DNA of 64,000 nt. Source: Micropterix aruncella (lineage: Eukaryota > Arthropoda > Insecta > Lepidoptera > Micropterigidae). Under the pieces are notes generated by a model. It made no database searches. It was not told the DNA's origin and saw nothing but the letters and a program-made list of their open reading frames with translations. Positions 33,432 to 45,802 of this stretch are shown here, piece by piece. The stretch is from assembly GCA_944548615.1 (NCBI GenBank), contig OX155961.1:14586639-14650638 (forward strand). Direction: 5' to 3'. Numbering within the stretch: position 1 is the first letter of the stretch; each line of letters opens with the position of its first letter. Made by a program: the position numbers and the translations under genes.

Positions 33432-35343
33432 ATGGTTTCGAAAGTGAGTGAATTCGCTATAATATTATCTAATAAATATTCTTTTCAGGCTATTTTGTGT
33501 GTTTTTTATTAAATGACCAACGACTTGTATTACCTTTCTAATTAATCGGCAAATAAACAGCATAGGATTTAAGAAAAAAAACATTTATTTTAATCTAATT
33601 TGTACGCTAATCTACAGAAAAATGGACAATATGTCTTTTTAAAATAACATAGATATAGATCCAGTAAAAAAAAACATTATATGCCAAAAACTGCTGCCAG
33701 TGATATTTTTATAATGTCACCTTAGCTTACCTTTCTTAATATCAAGAAAAAATAATTAAATAGGTCAAATATGTTTGACGAACCAGTGGACAAAAACAAT
33801 AGAAATTTAACATACGATTATTGGTGTGACGTCATGAAACACTCCTTCCAATCACCCGTCACTCATAGATACCAGAACACAACATTCACATGTCTAATGC
33901 AGAAACTGTTAGTTTTCGTGTATTTTAGCGATCATTAAAATTGAGACTGATACATATAAATGTCAGAATATAGTTTGGAACTAATTATTTAATTATTTTA
34001 ATATGTTTTTCTTAGCTGGTAAGGTACAAATGATAGATGTCATTAAAAGTTTAAGAAATATTGAGGTATTTAGTTCAAAACCTGGCTTAGTGATAATAGA
34101 ACACCCTTCCTATGAGCATGTAAATATATGTCAATAATCCCTTAATGATGATTTTAGTAATCATTACATAATTTAGTTTAATGTACAAAAAATAACCTGA
34201 ACGATGATAATTATAAATATCGACATCCTAATTCAAAATTAAATAAATGTAATTTTAATTAATTTTTTTAATGCCCCCGATATCTGTTTCAAACGTCTTA
34301 AGGCAGGGGCTTTTTGAAACATATTTCAGGGTGTTATTATTATAGTAAGTTTTCATTAATAGTGAGTATAGCTCAAATAATAAAAAAAATAAACCAACTA
34401 TATTATATTTACATCCTGAATAATAACAAAATAAAATAATCAAAAATTCTGCTTGTTTATGGAATCAGCTCTCACACTCTGAGATACATGCACTTTCGTT
34501 GCTCACTTTTAAAAATCTATTGAGGAAACATTTTCTATTACATAGGCACTAGCCTAAAAAATCCCCCACCTTATCCTCGCCTATATTCATCCATGCAAAA
34601 ATAGAAACAGATGGTTTATGGTAGCCTTAACATAATATACATATATTTGTATTACTTTATTTTAAATTTAACGTTAATAATCCTATGTGTCTGTACCATG
34701 ACGAATAAAACTTAGGTTATCAAATCGACCGAAAGTTATTGCTCTAAATGTTAGTTCACCATTTGTACATAAATTGTTTTTTTTAAACCAGTGTTTATAT
34801 TCATTATTTATTGTTATTTTTTGGAATAAAAAAGGTATTTTATTCTATTCTATATGAAATTATTCCATTTTTTCTTTTTGCCAGGTTTTAGTCCTCGCCG
34901 CTTTGGTGTCCGCTGCGTGTGCCCAGGTTCTACCACTGAACTTCTACCCATCTCCAGTAGTACCCAGGATAATTCCAGAGCCAGATTACGCTCCGGCCCA
35001 GTACCAGTTCCAGTACGATGTCAACGATCCCATCACCGGCGATGTCAAGAACCAGGAGGAGACCCGAGTGAATGATGCTCTCCGAGGATCATACTCCTTC
35101 ATCCAGCCCGACGGCCTCCGCCGCATAGTCGAATACTCCGACGAGGGTGCTGGTCTCACTGCCATAGTCAGGTACGAGCCGGCGGGTGTGGCCCCAGTGC
35201 CGCCTGTAGCCAGGATCGCTCCTCAACCGCTGGTTGCCAGAATTCCCCAGCCGCTGGTTGCCAGATTTGCCCAACCGCTGGTTGCACCTCAACCATTCCT
35301 AGCCGCCACTGCCACCCCATTCGGACTACGTAGATTCTTCTAA
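33432..35343 (+). CDS. RR-2 type cuticular protein, gene 5
   Basis: Secreted chitin-binding cuticle protein of 156 residues. Exon 1 is 33432-33443 (MVSK), donor GTGAGT; exon 2 is 34885-35343 after an acceptor TTTTTGCCAG. The signal peptide has VLVLAALVSAACA, followed by QVLPLNFYPSPVVPRIIPEP. The RR-2 domain runs from YQFQYDVNDP through LRGSYSFIQPDGLRRIVEY to GLTAIVRYE. The C-terminus repeats QPLVAR-type units and ends FGLRRFF. This is the most diverged member of the five: MVSK replaces MAFK, and SYSFIQ replaces TYSLVQ. The frame is intact. The intron (about 1.44 kb) holds a copy of the dispersed repeat also seen near 1228 and 4485. Confidence 0.87.
33444..34884 (+). other. Intron of cuticle gene 5
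   Basis: About 1.44 kb, AT-rich. The part at 33590-33745 matches the dispersed repeat at 1228-1440 and 4485-4660. No other gene. Confidence 0.6.
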
Positions 35344-35405
35344 ATTAATCCTTAGCTTTCATACTGCGCCATATTCCTAGACCATACATCATTTAATTTA
35401 TCTAA

Positions 35406-35411
35406 AATAAA
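35406..35411 (+). terminator. Poly(A) signal of cuticle gene 5
   Basis: AATAAA about 63 nt past the stop codon. Confidence 0.7.
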
Positions 35412-35661
35412 ATATATTTGCAATTAAAATATTTGATCGTTTTATTTTGTCTAATTACAAATTATACTTGCTGAGATACTCAGTTTCTATTTTATTAGGG
35501 CATTTTCCTTAGCCTGAAAAAACACTTAGCAAACTAGAAACGTGCCACCCAGAATAAAAATATACAACTTCACGAAAAAAGTCAATCACAAGAAATATTA
35601 AGACCTACATAAGACCATTGATTATAAAGGGTATTATATTATATTTCTCAATGCCATAAAA

Positions 35662-36218
35662 TAGAGTTGTCAACTACAACGGGCGAACCCGTCACCTCAG
35701 GAAGTTTTAACGATTGGTTGTTCTCCCGTGAAGTGACCGCAGAAGACTTGGACAAAACGGTACACCTTCAAGCTCCGCCACATGCCCGCCACAAGAGGCC
35801 AATGCTTTAACCGCGAGATAACCAGGTATGTTACCCAGCGGGTTTACACTCATGCCCTTACTTCCAATTGCGACCAGATTACTCCGTTCTCTCGATTGGT
35901 TACGAATTCGAGGTCGCTTTCGCGGTCCTCTCCCTTACGAAGCGGTGAAACGGTGTAAACCGAATCTATCGCGGACCACGGCATCCTTTGTCCGGCTGTT
36001 CATCCAGGATCGGGTAGCCGATGGTCGTTTCAAGAGCATTCGCCGTAAGGTCCGCAACCACCCCCGCTCTATAGGAAACAGTACTGCTTCCAGACTCCCC
36101 CGACTGTTCCTGCGAGTGTCTCGAGCCGCCGGGTATTATTCCTGGCTATCTCGCGGTAAGGAGTTGGTCTCTTACGGGTTGTGGCGTAGCTAGACGTTGG
36201 ATTGTTTTGTCCAAAGTC
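35662..36218 (+). mobile_element. GC-rich modular element, cluster IV left part
   Basis: Modules C and B in plus orientation (C from GTCAACTACAACGGGCGAAC, B to CTTCCAGACTCCCCCGACTG). From about 36113 the sequence turns round into the inverted end of B and C (CTATCTCGCGGTAAGG, GTGGCGTAGCTAGACG). It is cut at CCAAAGTC by the LTR retrotransposon and resumes at 47357. Confidence 0.78.
36215..36218. repeat. Target duplication AGTC, left copy
   Basis: AGTC directly before the LTR at 36219 is repeated directly after the other LTR at 47357-47360. Removing the element restores CCAAAGTCTTCTACG, as in the related uninterrupted copies. Confidence 0.85.
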
Positions 36219-37772
36219 TGCAGTGGTCCGGGCTCCTCACCTTGATGAGGTGATGCGACCCTAGTGGAGTCCGGCGACAAGTTCTCGGGACGCGCGTTCT
36301 TCTTCCTGCGTCTCGAGGGGGCCTGGGTAATATTGCTATCTTAGGCAATGTCATAGAGTCCCGTCCTAAGGACGAGCGGGCGCCATACCCAGGTCCTCTC
36401 GAGAGGTTTCCCTACCTCTCGCACGTCCCCAGTCCTTTTCCCCTGTGCAGACACTGAGGAAACCCTCCAGTGCCGCTGCCTAAGTCCTAGGCCACCAGCT
36501 CAGCTATCCGGTTCGCTCAGCGGAAGGGGTGGGTGGTGAATAGCTGGTATTAAAATACGCGCTGTTGGCCGACTTGGCGTGTTCTGTACCTGTGAGGAGT
36601 CGCACTTCTTCCCGTTCAAATGAGAAAGACTGTATTTCGAAACTAAAGATTTATTTCCCGCTATGCGGGTTCAAGGTTAATTTTATAATGTTTCCCACAA
36701 ACGCCTTCCAGACTCCTTCTCTTAAACTTTATAATATCACTTTACAGCATTAACACTCTCGTTTATCTCGCGGATGGCGATGATAATGACTGATACAAAA
36801 ATTAAATTATACTATGTTGATTTTTAAGGTTTTTACAGTGACTACTATTTTTAGTTTATTAACATTGACATTTTAATTAGCACAATTTATTTACTTAGAT
36901 ACACTAGTTAATCGACACGCTTGATAATTGACACGACCACTGATGTACTTTGAACCTTTTTCGCCGCGCGACACGCGGCAGATAATTTGCTATTAACCTT
37001 TAATTATTTTAGCCTTTTGGTTTATTTTTAATTTTGAGATATTTTTTAATTAATTATTTTTACTATGATTAATCGAAATTAGTTTCACTATCCGGTTTAT
37101 TACCGGGTCCTTAGCTTCAGGGTATTTCGAACCTTACGCCCCTGCTACGTTTTACACCCCTCTATTGTATCGAATACGGAACACTCGAGGAAAACTAAAG
37201 AGTTGCCTAGACCTTACATAAAATCGGAGTGCTTGTACCTTGACTGAATCCGCGGCGTACACGTGCTGCATCAGCCTGCTGGTCGAAACTCTAGCTGCTT
37301 TGCTGCTACGTCGGGCAGATACTTTCGTCCTCAGAACTATATAAGTGTGGTACATCCGTCAAGGGCGAACACGTGGTTGACTTCAATCGCCGTCGCGCGT
37401 AGATAGTCTTTGCGGCGGCGAATTCTCAATTGATGTTACAGTTGATAGTGGAGGCGATAATCCAAGCCAATTAGATAACAAGAAAAAACCCTCTAGAAAA
37501 CAAGAAAAGGATGGTCTAAGCCAGAGTCCTATGAATTACTTTAGTAATAGAAATTTACTCACGCCAAAGGAAGGGAGCCACTTCTCGTAGGAGATATGCG
37601 GGACAAGTGAATACGGATTCTCTCCGATCTGCGCAAACGACCGCCGTCACCCGAATAGGGACGTTTAAAGTACGGCGAATTATGTCGACGACATTTCGCC
37701 GGCAATGTTGGGGCCTATCGTACTACGTACGACTTTATAGATATCTAAATATGTAGAACCCCAAACATTACA
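36219..37772 (-). repeat. 3' LTR of the Gypsy-type element
   Basis: 1554 bp, same length as the other LTR. In element sense it starts TGTAATGTTTGGGG, has CTATAAAG about 33-40 nt in, and AATAAA near 36650-36655. Small open frames (36565-36753, 37152-37355) recur identically in the other LTR and look accidental. Confidence 0.92.
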
Positions 37773-40700
37773 ACGCCGGCTAGTGAACGTCGTGCGCGAC
37801 CTCGTGCACCCTAAACCAACAACAGGGACAACGCCTAAACCAAAAACAAAATCCAAAATCGAGCGGAAATGCTGACCTATCAGTGGAAAGTAGAAGAAAA
37901 TTCACCTATATCCCTATTTCCAACCTTCATAGCTATATCATTAGCGTCTATAAATTATGACTTTTTTATAATTATACTCCAGTATTATTTCATTGAAAAC
38001 TTAGCTGTCCTTTTTCATTTATATCATAGTCAATATTTTTTATTTGTCCAAACTTTCTTTATATGTATTTATATATTTAGATTGTTAAGTTATTTAATTA
38101 GTTTTCTTTTATATAGTACCATCAACGATCGTGTCCTTTACCATAAACCTTTAAATATTTTCTTTATATAGTTATTTAATTTTACATTTCCAACCTTTCT
38201 TTAAAGATCTTGAAGTTACATTTTACATATTCTTCAACAATATCCTTTAGTATGATTAAACAATTACAATATATTACATTTTTATACATCAGCAAGAAAA
38301 ATTTTAGTACTCGATAATTATTACAACTTTTTAACATATGTGGTAATAACCACCATTCTTTAGTTATTAATCTTCAAAAATAAATGTTAAATCATTAATT
38401 TACATTTACTTATTACACTAAAAATTGTTCTGTCCATTTCTCAACACTTCACCCTTTCACCATGATAGCTTAATTTTCCCTTGATATTTTCCTCTCGGAC
38501 ACGGAGGAGACTAGTTCGTGAACACATACGCGAGTTTAGTTCATTACATTACTTTTCTGCACTCTAAAGCGTCTATTTTTAAACTTTCATGCAAACTCGA
38601 TTTTGATTAAACTGTCACTCATTGAATGTCTAATTTATACCAATAAACCTTATTGCCGGCTGCGGAGTAGTACTCTTCCGTTTTCTCGTACTCGCCGTCA
38701 CTCTCTCTGGCAGCGTTTCTCCTTCTTATTATAGTGGTTTCGTCGCTGTCAGCTCCTTGCATGTTTGTTGTTATATGTGTTTGCCCGTCTTTCGCCAGTA
38801 TGGTTCAACGCTCACCCCGCGTCCTGAAATTTAGAAAAAACAGCAGCAGTATCTAGGAGTTACTTGATCTTCTGGTGTGTGTGGGTTGGTGTTTGACATC
38901 TCGGTAATATTTTGGTTCTTGAGGTTCTCAAGGACAAGTTCCATTTCTTGGTAAAGCCACCCCTTTAGTTTTCAATTTAGTCCCCTTCTTAGAATTTTCA
39001 AATATTTACTTTTAATGACTCCCAATGTATTCACAATGTCAATATCAACTTTCTATAATTTTTTCAACATGTTCTATTTCCACCTTCAACAATAGTAGTA
39101 TTTATTTTATTTCTTCTAATTTACTCTTTAACGACTCCTGTGTTTTATTTTAATATTATTATGAAGACTTATTATTTAATAAAATAGATTAATACCAAAA
39201 ATATTAAGTGTAGTAATTAAATGCAGTTACTTTTCCATTTTCCCCAGAAAGATTTAATAAAAACAAGAAAAAAAAACTTATTGTTACCCATTACCTTTTA
39301 TAACTATTACATGTTTTATTTATAGAGCAGTATACTTATAACTACTTTTAATATTTACTTGCTACTTATCCTATGACTTGTCCCGTCTTTTCCTAAAACT
39401 AACATATTTTAATTTAACCTCTATATTATTATATATTTATTTATTTATAATTTTTTCTTTAAAAATTTCTTTTTTTTAAAAATATTTATTTATTTATTTT
39501 TTTTTTTTAATATTTATTTTTTTTTTGATATAATGGGTTATTTCTAAAACTATTTCTCCTTGGCAATTTTCTTTTGGCATCTTTCCTTTGGCAGGGTTTT
39601 GTTTTTAAGAGATAGGTTATTTTGTTCGCCTCCGCCACCTATTATGAGTATATAGCTCGGCTCCTTCTTATACATTAATTGTCATTTTTATGTAGTCTCA
39701 TTTACTTTTTTTTTAAGTCCATCATCTGTCATATTAATCTTTATTATGTTCTTTACATTTGTATAGTTTAATATTGTAGTTAATAATATCCCATCATCGG
39801 TTTTACATTATTTTATTTTATCTTCGCCGTGCTTAATCACGTTACATTATTTAGTAGTTTTATTGTTCATAGTTTATTCGAAACCAGGTTTATTTCCGGT
39901 TATCGGGGTATACTGGCGGTGTTTCAAACTCCCGCGACCCCTTATCGGTATACATTTTTACTTTTTAATAATTATTTTATTTATCATATTATTTCAGGTT
40001 TTATATTTTCAGTAATGTTATTTATAACTTTAAAGTTTATATTCATCAGTACTTATTCAATCAGTAGTTCCATCAATGATCGTGCAATTTGTCCAAGTTT
40101 ATCACCCAACTGATTTTATTGCCTACGTCTCGCAGTGTTGCATTTTATTATTTATTAGATCCTAATATATGTACTTTTATTTAGTTACAATGCTGCGGTT
40201 TTTAACGTATTAAGCTTGTATTTAATTACATTATAATTTTACTTATTATATTAACATTTTAATTTCATAGTTTTGTTGTTTTTCGGTCTGGGAAAACTAT
40301 GAATGAAATCTAGATCTTGCCAAATCGCAATTTATGGTCGATTTTTATAGCAAGGTGGTCGTAATGACCGCTTCTTGATGGAAAGAAAAGTATCATCTTT
40401 GCACCTGCCGACGATATCCTTTCTTCGCGACGTCTAGAGGTGCTCGACGCGATTTTATATTTTAGGTTACATGATGTCTCAATCTTCATTATATTATTTA
40501 TATGCTATTTTGTATATTATATGTTGTTTTTAAAATTTATATACACCCATTCGGTCCATTCATAACTTTTCATTCTTTATTCAGAGACACCTTTTATTCT
40601 CTTTTCATACTTTGTTTATAAACTTCTATGCATCCAAATAATTTGTAAAAATACAGCATGTTTCATAATTAATATAATATGTCTTTATTGACTTTCACGT

Positions 40701-41871
40701 TTTCTAAAATTCGTTTTTAAAGAAGCATAAGGGAAAGGTTTTGGCTACTGAACTTACATAATTATGCGCTATATACCCTAGTTATTAATATTATGATTCG
40801 ACCCTCCTACTGCACGTCATGCATTGGTCTTTTTAATAAATTTTACTGCCGGTTTAATTATTATTATTTTCTTCTTTTTTTTTAGATGAGTGCCCGTTAT
40901 TCGAGGAATTATCAATGTTCAGTTCGCTAGACGTCCCACTGTACCTCTCCTAAACAAAGCAGGGTAAAGATACGGTTTGATGGCATACTTATGTATTGGC
41001 CGCCGTTCTCCCTCTTTACTCGAAATACATAATATTATTATATATATATATACTTTTATTTCTCCCGTCTGAAGCTTTTGGGCTTGTGTAGGAGAGCCTC
41101 AACTCCTAATGTGCATTATTTCAGCACGCTTTCCATCAATCATCATATTTATTATTATTTATTTTATATCCGGACAGTTTATGCGCTAATGTCAGTAATA
41201 TGCCGTGCGATTTCAGCTACATATTAGCTTGCTACTTTTTAATTACTTATTTCGGAATTCTAATTTTTATTTCTCTCCCATTTCTACCGATTCTAGAATG
41301 TATAAACGATTACTAAGTCGGTTTAGCCGGCTTAGTGAACGTTTAAAAAAAATAAAAAATAAAATATCTTATTCATAAATAATAAATTTCGCCTATATCC
41401 ACCATTTTCCCAGAGGAGGTGTTATGGACCTTCGTGTTTATCTTTGTGCTATATTTTACATTTTACTTTACCAAATTTCTTTATTTATTTATTTATGTTT
41501 TACTTTTAACTTTAGTTGTCAGGATAGTATTTAGTATTTTATATTTTAGAATATTTTATTTTTAACCAAATTTAACACAAATTTTATTTTTTATTTTTTT
41601 AACCCTGTAATACTGATTTGACCTATTTATTATTTTCAATTTTTACCGCTTTTTAATATTATTATTTTGTGAGGCTTTCGGAACTACTATAATTTGTGAT
41701 TTTAGACATTACTCAGGATATGATTTTTGATTTTACATTAAATGACTTAAGTATGCTTTTCTACGTGCTCTTTTTAACCCTTGCCATTTTATTCAAGATT
41801 TTTCGCCTTTGCGCCCTTGAGTGCGTTTCTCCGTATTGTTTTACTCGTTATGGAGTGGACTTTTTTAGACG
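37773..41871 (-). other. Long non-coding 3' internal region of the Gypsy-type element
   Basis: About 4.1 kb between the pol stop and the 3' LTR. It is very AT-rich, with some GC-richer islands (38640-38830, 40290-40460, 40890-41010). No minus-strand frame resembles env or any known domain. A CCATCAACGATCGTG motif near 38118 recurs as CCATCAATGATCGTG near 40069. The bases next to the LTR (ACTAGCCGGCGT in element sense) are not a polypurine tract, which is odd for this type of element. Confidence 0.6.
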
Positions 41872-43008
41872 TCAATCTGCCTTGACCATATCTTTGATGT
41901 GGAACAGCCCTTTCCGCTTTCCTGCCATATCCTCCAGCTCGTAGGCCACAGCTGACTTCTTTTCCGCTACTCTACATTTTAGGAATCTCGGGGCCAATTT
42001 GCTCGAGAAAAATTCCGCCTTTTTTGATAGGTAGTGCTGCCTTACCCACACTATGTCACCAACATTATACTCAATTCGTTTTCGCCGTAGATTGTAGCGC
42101 TGTGCATTTGTTTGAAAAGATTCGAGGATTTTTTGTTGGACCACGTCATACGTTTCTGCTAGCGTCTCGAGGCCTTTCGAGTGTTCGAACGCGTTGTTTA
42201 CGTGCAAGGGTTCACCGTCCTTCGGGATATAGCCAAACGGTGCATGGAAACGCCCATCTATGATGACCTCCCGACCAAACATCAGGTACGCTGGACTGAA
42301 CGTCGTCGTCATATTTGTTGTGTTATTTAAGGCGTGTTGTATAATCGGCAGTTTCTTGTCCCATGTCCTTTGGTTATCGCCGACTAAAATCGCTAAAGAC
42401 GTCTCGATAGATTGGTTGTATCTCTCGACTGAGTTGGATTGCGGCGAGTATACGCAGTTGTAAAACAACTTTGGCACTTTATATTTTTCCATGAAGTCCT
42501 TAAAAACTTTCGATTTGAAGTACTGTGCGTTTGTTAGCTCCTTTGCCGGTACTATGTGGCCTATCTCCTTTGTCCTTTTTTCAATATTAAATACTTCTAT
42601 TTTCTTCCCGAATTTTAATGTTAGCCCGAAAGCTTTCATAAAACTAATTCCTAAGATGAAGTTGTTTTTTATTGACGGACATACGATGAATTCCACTTCT
42701 ACCTTTTTTCCTTTGTGGAGTACTGGCACGATTATGGTCCCGAGAGTCGATTGTTCCTTTCCATCAGCTGTTGTGAGTTCTATGTTGCATTCTGCCAATT
42801 TATATCCTTTTTTTATGAGGTTCAAGTGTATGTTATTACCCATTATGCAAATACCACATCCCGTATCCACTAATCCTATGTATGCCTCCCCTTCTATGCT
42901 GAATGTCGTGAATGGTCTTGTGTCGTTATCTGTCCGTATTAGAGAGCAGGTTAGCTTCTCCACGATCTGCCGACCTGTGGCGTGCTGTCGTGGGTCACTC
43001 CGTTTTTT
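41872..43008 (-). pseudogene. Pol remnant: protease joined in frame to integrase C-terminal half
   Basis: Expected to be made by -1 frameshifting from gag. The frame is open from the slippery site to the stop at 41872. Counting from the GTG codon at 42963, an aspartic protease lies at about residues 20-115 with active site LVDTG (33-35) and ILG at 103-105. At about residues 145-150 the text jumps to integrase: KSKVFKDFMEKYKVP, then YSPQSNSVERYNQ with the catalytic Glu at 180. The C-terminal part (VGDIVWVRQHYLSKK) follows. Reverse transcriptase, RNase H, the integrase zinc domain and its first two catalytic Asp are missing. The deletion is in frame, near 42520, so the fusion stays open. Confidence 0.85.
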
Positions 43009-44309
43009 GCATTATTTGCGTTATTTGGTAGTCTCCGACTTTCTCTGCATCGCTGGCAAGTTGCTAGTGTCAGATTCGGCGTGCCGCACCCAAAACACCA
43101 CTTATTTGTGTATCTTCTGCACGTCTCGTGAGTATGTCCATTTTTTCCACATTTCTTACAGGCCATCATGTATCCCTCGTAATTCGGTGCATGTCTATAC
43201 TGTTTTGCAGGTCCTTCGTATGCCGGTCCCTGGATTGCCCGTGGTACGTTTGAATTTTGATTAATCGGCTGATTTGATGTGTGATGACTCGGACTATTTG
43301 GATTATAATAGTTCGTATTGCTGTGAGTGTGATAGTTTGGATTGTTCGGATAATTCGCCTTGTAGACGTGATGATAGTTCTGTATGTTTGCTGGATGAAA
43401 CTCGGCATTGTTAAAAGCATGATTGTTTGGAGTATGATAGTTTGCGTTGTGAAGAGTATGATAGTTCGGATTGGTCGAAGTATGATACTTCACATCCCCT
43501 CGATGTGGCATTTCGCCTATCTCTTGCTTTCCTATGTCCGCTTCAACTGTCGCTAAATTTTTTCTATTTGAGTCGCTTTTGTTTTCGTATTGTTCCATAT
43601 GTTTTGCCATTTGTAATAGTTGACGTAATGATGTTATGACGTTAGTCGCAATTAAGGTATTGTATCGTGTCGACGCGTTTAACTTTATTATTTCTAATAA
43701 AGTGTCTTCCGACATCTTATCCTTTAGTTTTTCGTTCCACGTACGGATTGTGGTGACATAATCATCCATCGTCTCGTGTGACGATTGTTTATGCGTCCTA
43801 ATGGTGATATCTAGTTTCGTCCTATGGTTGAGATCTTCATACTTGTATATTAAGGCTTCCTTTAGGTCTTTCCAAGTCTTAATGTTTGCCCGTATTGTCC
43901 TATACCATTTAAGGGCTGGACCCCCCAATAGGTCGGTGAATCCTCCCACGATTTCGTCGTTCGAAACTCCCCTCGACAACCTTCTATCTTCGATATCCTC
44001 GATAAATTCTAGAACTGACGTGTCCCCTCCAAATCTTATCCCCCATTTGTACAAAGACGGCTTTATTTTTTGTTTCGGTGAACGTGATTTAGTTTTCTTG
44101 GCGCTATCTGGCTGCATGTAACTTGTCTCTGAGTCTGCATCCGAGTTTTCTTCCGGTTTTCCTAAATGATATTGAGTTTCGGCTTCTTTTAATTCCTCTG
44201 CTAAGTTTTTCGGTGTGAGATCCTCCCTTGAGCTGTGAGCGGCCATGTTTCCTTCTATCATCCGTCTTCGGCTAACTGATCGTCTTCGTCTCCTCTCTTC
44301 TCTGTCCAT
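42951..44309 (-). CDS. gag: Gag of the Gypsy-type element
   Basis: Structural protein that packages the element's RNA. It has 452 residues with a true ATG at 44309. An Arg-rich start (EERRRRRSVSRRR) is followed by a capsid-like region at about 95-265 (WGIRFGG, LGGPALKWYRTI, FIEDIEDRRLSRG). An Asn/His/Tyr-rich repeat region with NYHT units lies at about 275-355. One CCHC knuckle (C-X2-C-X4-H-X4-C) occurs at 384-397, and a second Cys-rich piece CFGCGTPNLTLATC follows at 405-418. The frame is intact up to the stop that lies past the slippery site. Antisense open frames through this gene (for example 43281-43556) are shadows. Confidence 0.88.
   Translation of the reverse strand: MDREERRRRRSVSRRRMIEGNMAAHSSREDLTPKNLAEELKEAETQYHLGKPEENSDADSETSYMQPDSAKKTKSRSPKQKIKPSLYKWGIRFGGDTSVLEFIEDIEDRRLSRGVSNDEIVGGFTDLLGGPALKWYRTIRANIKTWKDLKEALIYKYEDLNHRTKLDITIRTHKQSSHETMDDYVTTIRTWNEKLKDKMSEDTLLEIIKLNASTRYNTLIATNVITSLRQLLQMAKHMEQYENKSDSNRKNLATVEADIGKQEIGEMPHRGDVKYHTSTNPNYHTLHNANYHTPNNHAFNNAEFHPANIQNYHHVYKANYPNNPNYHTHSNTNYYNPNSPSHHTSNQPINQNSNVPRAIQGPAYEGPAKQYRHAPNYEGYMMACKKCGKNGHTHETCRRYTNKWCFGCGTPNLTLATCQRCRESRRLPNNANNAKNGVTHDSTPQVGRSWRS
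43002..43008 (-). promoter_or_regulatory. -1 ribosomal frameshift site between gag and pol
   Basis: On the minus strand the heptamer A AAA AAC lies in the gag frame (Lys-Asn codons 43007-43002), 17 codons before the gag stop. A -1 slip enters the protease frame, which is open from that point. Phase, motif and position all agree. Confidence 0.82.
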
Positions 44310-45802
44310 TTATTCCGAAGAAAAGCGAAACACCTTTATGGCCCTAATACAAATATCTTACCTTGGCACAGTTAAATTAAGCAATGAGTATGTGAAAGTC
44401 AAAAAAATTTTTTTTTTAAAAAAAATCGAAATGTAGACACCTGTGAAAAATTACATAAGTCCAAACGTCTAAGTCCCAAATACACAATGTTAAAAATAAA
44501 TGTACAAGAAACAAATTTACTACAACACCTTCATCCTTAGTTTCAGTATACCAATTTTCTAAGTATTTCCTAAACCCTTAATTCTTAAATAAATTAAAAC
44601 TAGAAAAAATTAAATGTTGTAAGGCCCCTTAAGTCTTAATTTTCCCAACTAATTTTAAAATGTTTATGTCCCCCTTATCTAACAAGATTAATTTCCGAAA
44701 AGACTTTATTCTAATATTTTATTTTTATAGCAACTTATTATTTGTTGTTAAGTAATATTCTTATACACTGTTCCTTTATTATTTGCCCCTTTACTCTTAC
44801 TAATATTATTTATTGATTTATTTTACATCAAAGTGCGGCATATCTACTTTTTATTTATCATTCTATGTCCTACGCGTGCATACATGGCGGTGTTATTTGG
44901 CCGGAGCGCCGTATTTTATTTTCCGCGGTTGCCGGTATGTACCTACTCGTTGTACTCTCGCATTCCTGCTATTTGATTATTTCGTTGTCGCTAACCCAAA
45001 CGGTAATATTCGATGAATCGTTTGACGGTAGAACTTCGCTGTGTGCGCCTAATACGCGCCGTGCCCTGTCCGTCATCGATTTCGTTATCTCGGAACCGGT
45101 TTATTTTTATTCGGGCGCTCGGCCACTTTCTCCACTGCGAGTTTTATTTTAATCGCACTTATATTGACCTTTTATTTGTTGCACAGAACACGATTATTGT
45201 TAGGCATATGAAAATATTGTTACATTAATTTATTTTGTATAATAGGGTTATAACATTTTATTTTCAACTGTGTACTTTTGCCGTATTATATATAAAAAAA
45301 ATTCCCTATTTTGGCAATAGCACTATAAAAATTTTTAATACATATGATTATTTTATAATATTTTGTTCCATCCAGCGAGGTACCTATACTGTTTTGGAAA
45401 TAATGTTTAGACGTATTGCATATAAGAAATACTGGTTTCCGTATGGAACCGCCGGAATGTATTTTACTGGGTATGATTTTATATTTTACTGGGTAGATTT
45501 TATATTTGAGGTACACTTTATTTTACAGTACTTCTGATATTATGAAAAAATAATATTGGACACGAAAATTTTACTTTTTAGAAAGAGTTAGGTTTAATAG
45601 ACAAATAGGAAAAATTAGGAAAAATATATCTTTTTTTTTAAAAAAATTTTTGCCCCATGTTGGGAAGCCAATTTATGTGCTACCGCACAAAATTGCGACC
45701 AACGCGAATATACTTGATACCGTATTTAGAGATTATACAATATTTCTGAAAAAATATATTTTAAAAAAAAATTTTTTAGCCCCGAGTTGCGGCGCCATTT
45801 TA
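44310..45802 (-). other. 5' leader of the Gypsy-type element
   Basis: About 1.5 kb between the 5' LTR and gag. AT-rich, with a GC-richer part at 44870-45140. Open frames in it are short and lack domains. Confidence 0.6.
45780..45797 (-). other. Primer-binding site of the Gypsy-type element
   Basis: TGGCGCCGCAACTCGGGG in element sense begins 5 nt inside the 5' LTR. TGG matches the CCA end of a tRNA. The tRNA species was not identified. Confidence 0.75.

Noticed and set aside
36565..36753. Small frames inside the LTRs (also 37152-37355 and their twins at 46149-46337 and 46736-46939)
   Set aside because: Present only because the LTRs are identical; one begins with TTG or GTG and none shows a domain.
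37773..41871. Possible envelope gene of an endogenous retrovirus
   Set aside because: No minus-strand frame of useful length, no signal peptide or membrane anchor; the element is treated as a plain retrotransposon.
42491..43264. 257-codon plus-strand frame
   Set aside because: Antisense shadow of the gag-pol region, whose minus-strand frames have clear domains.
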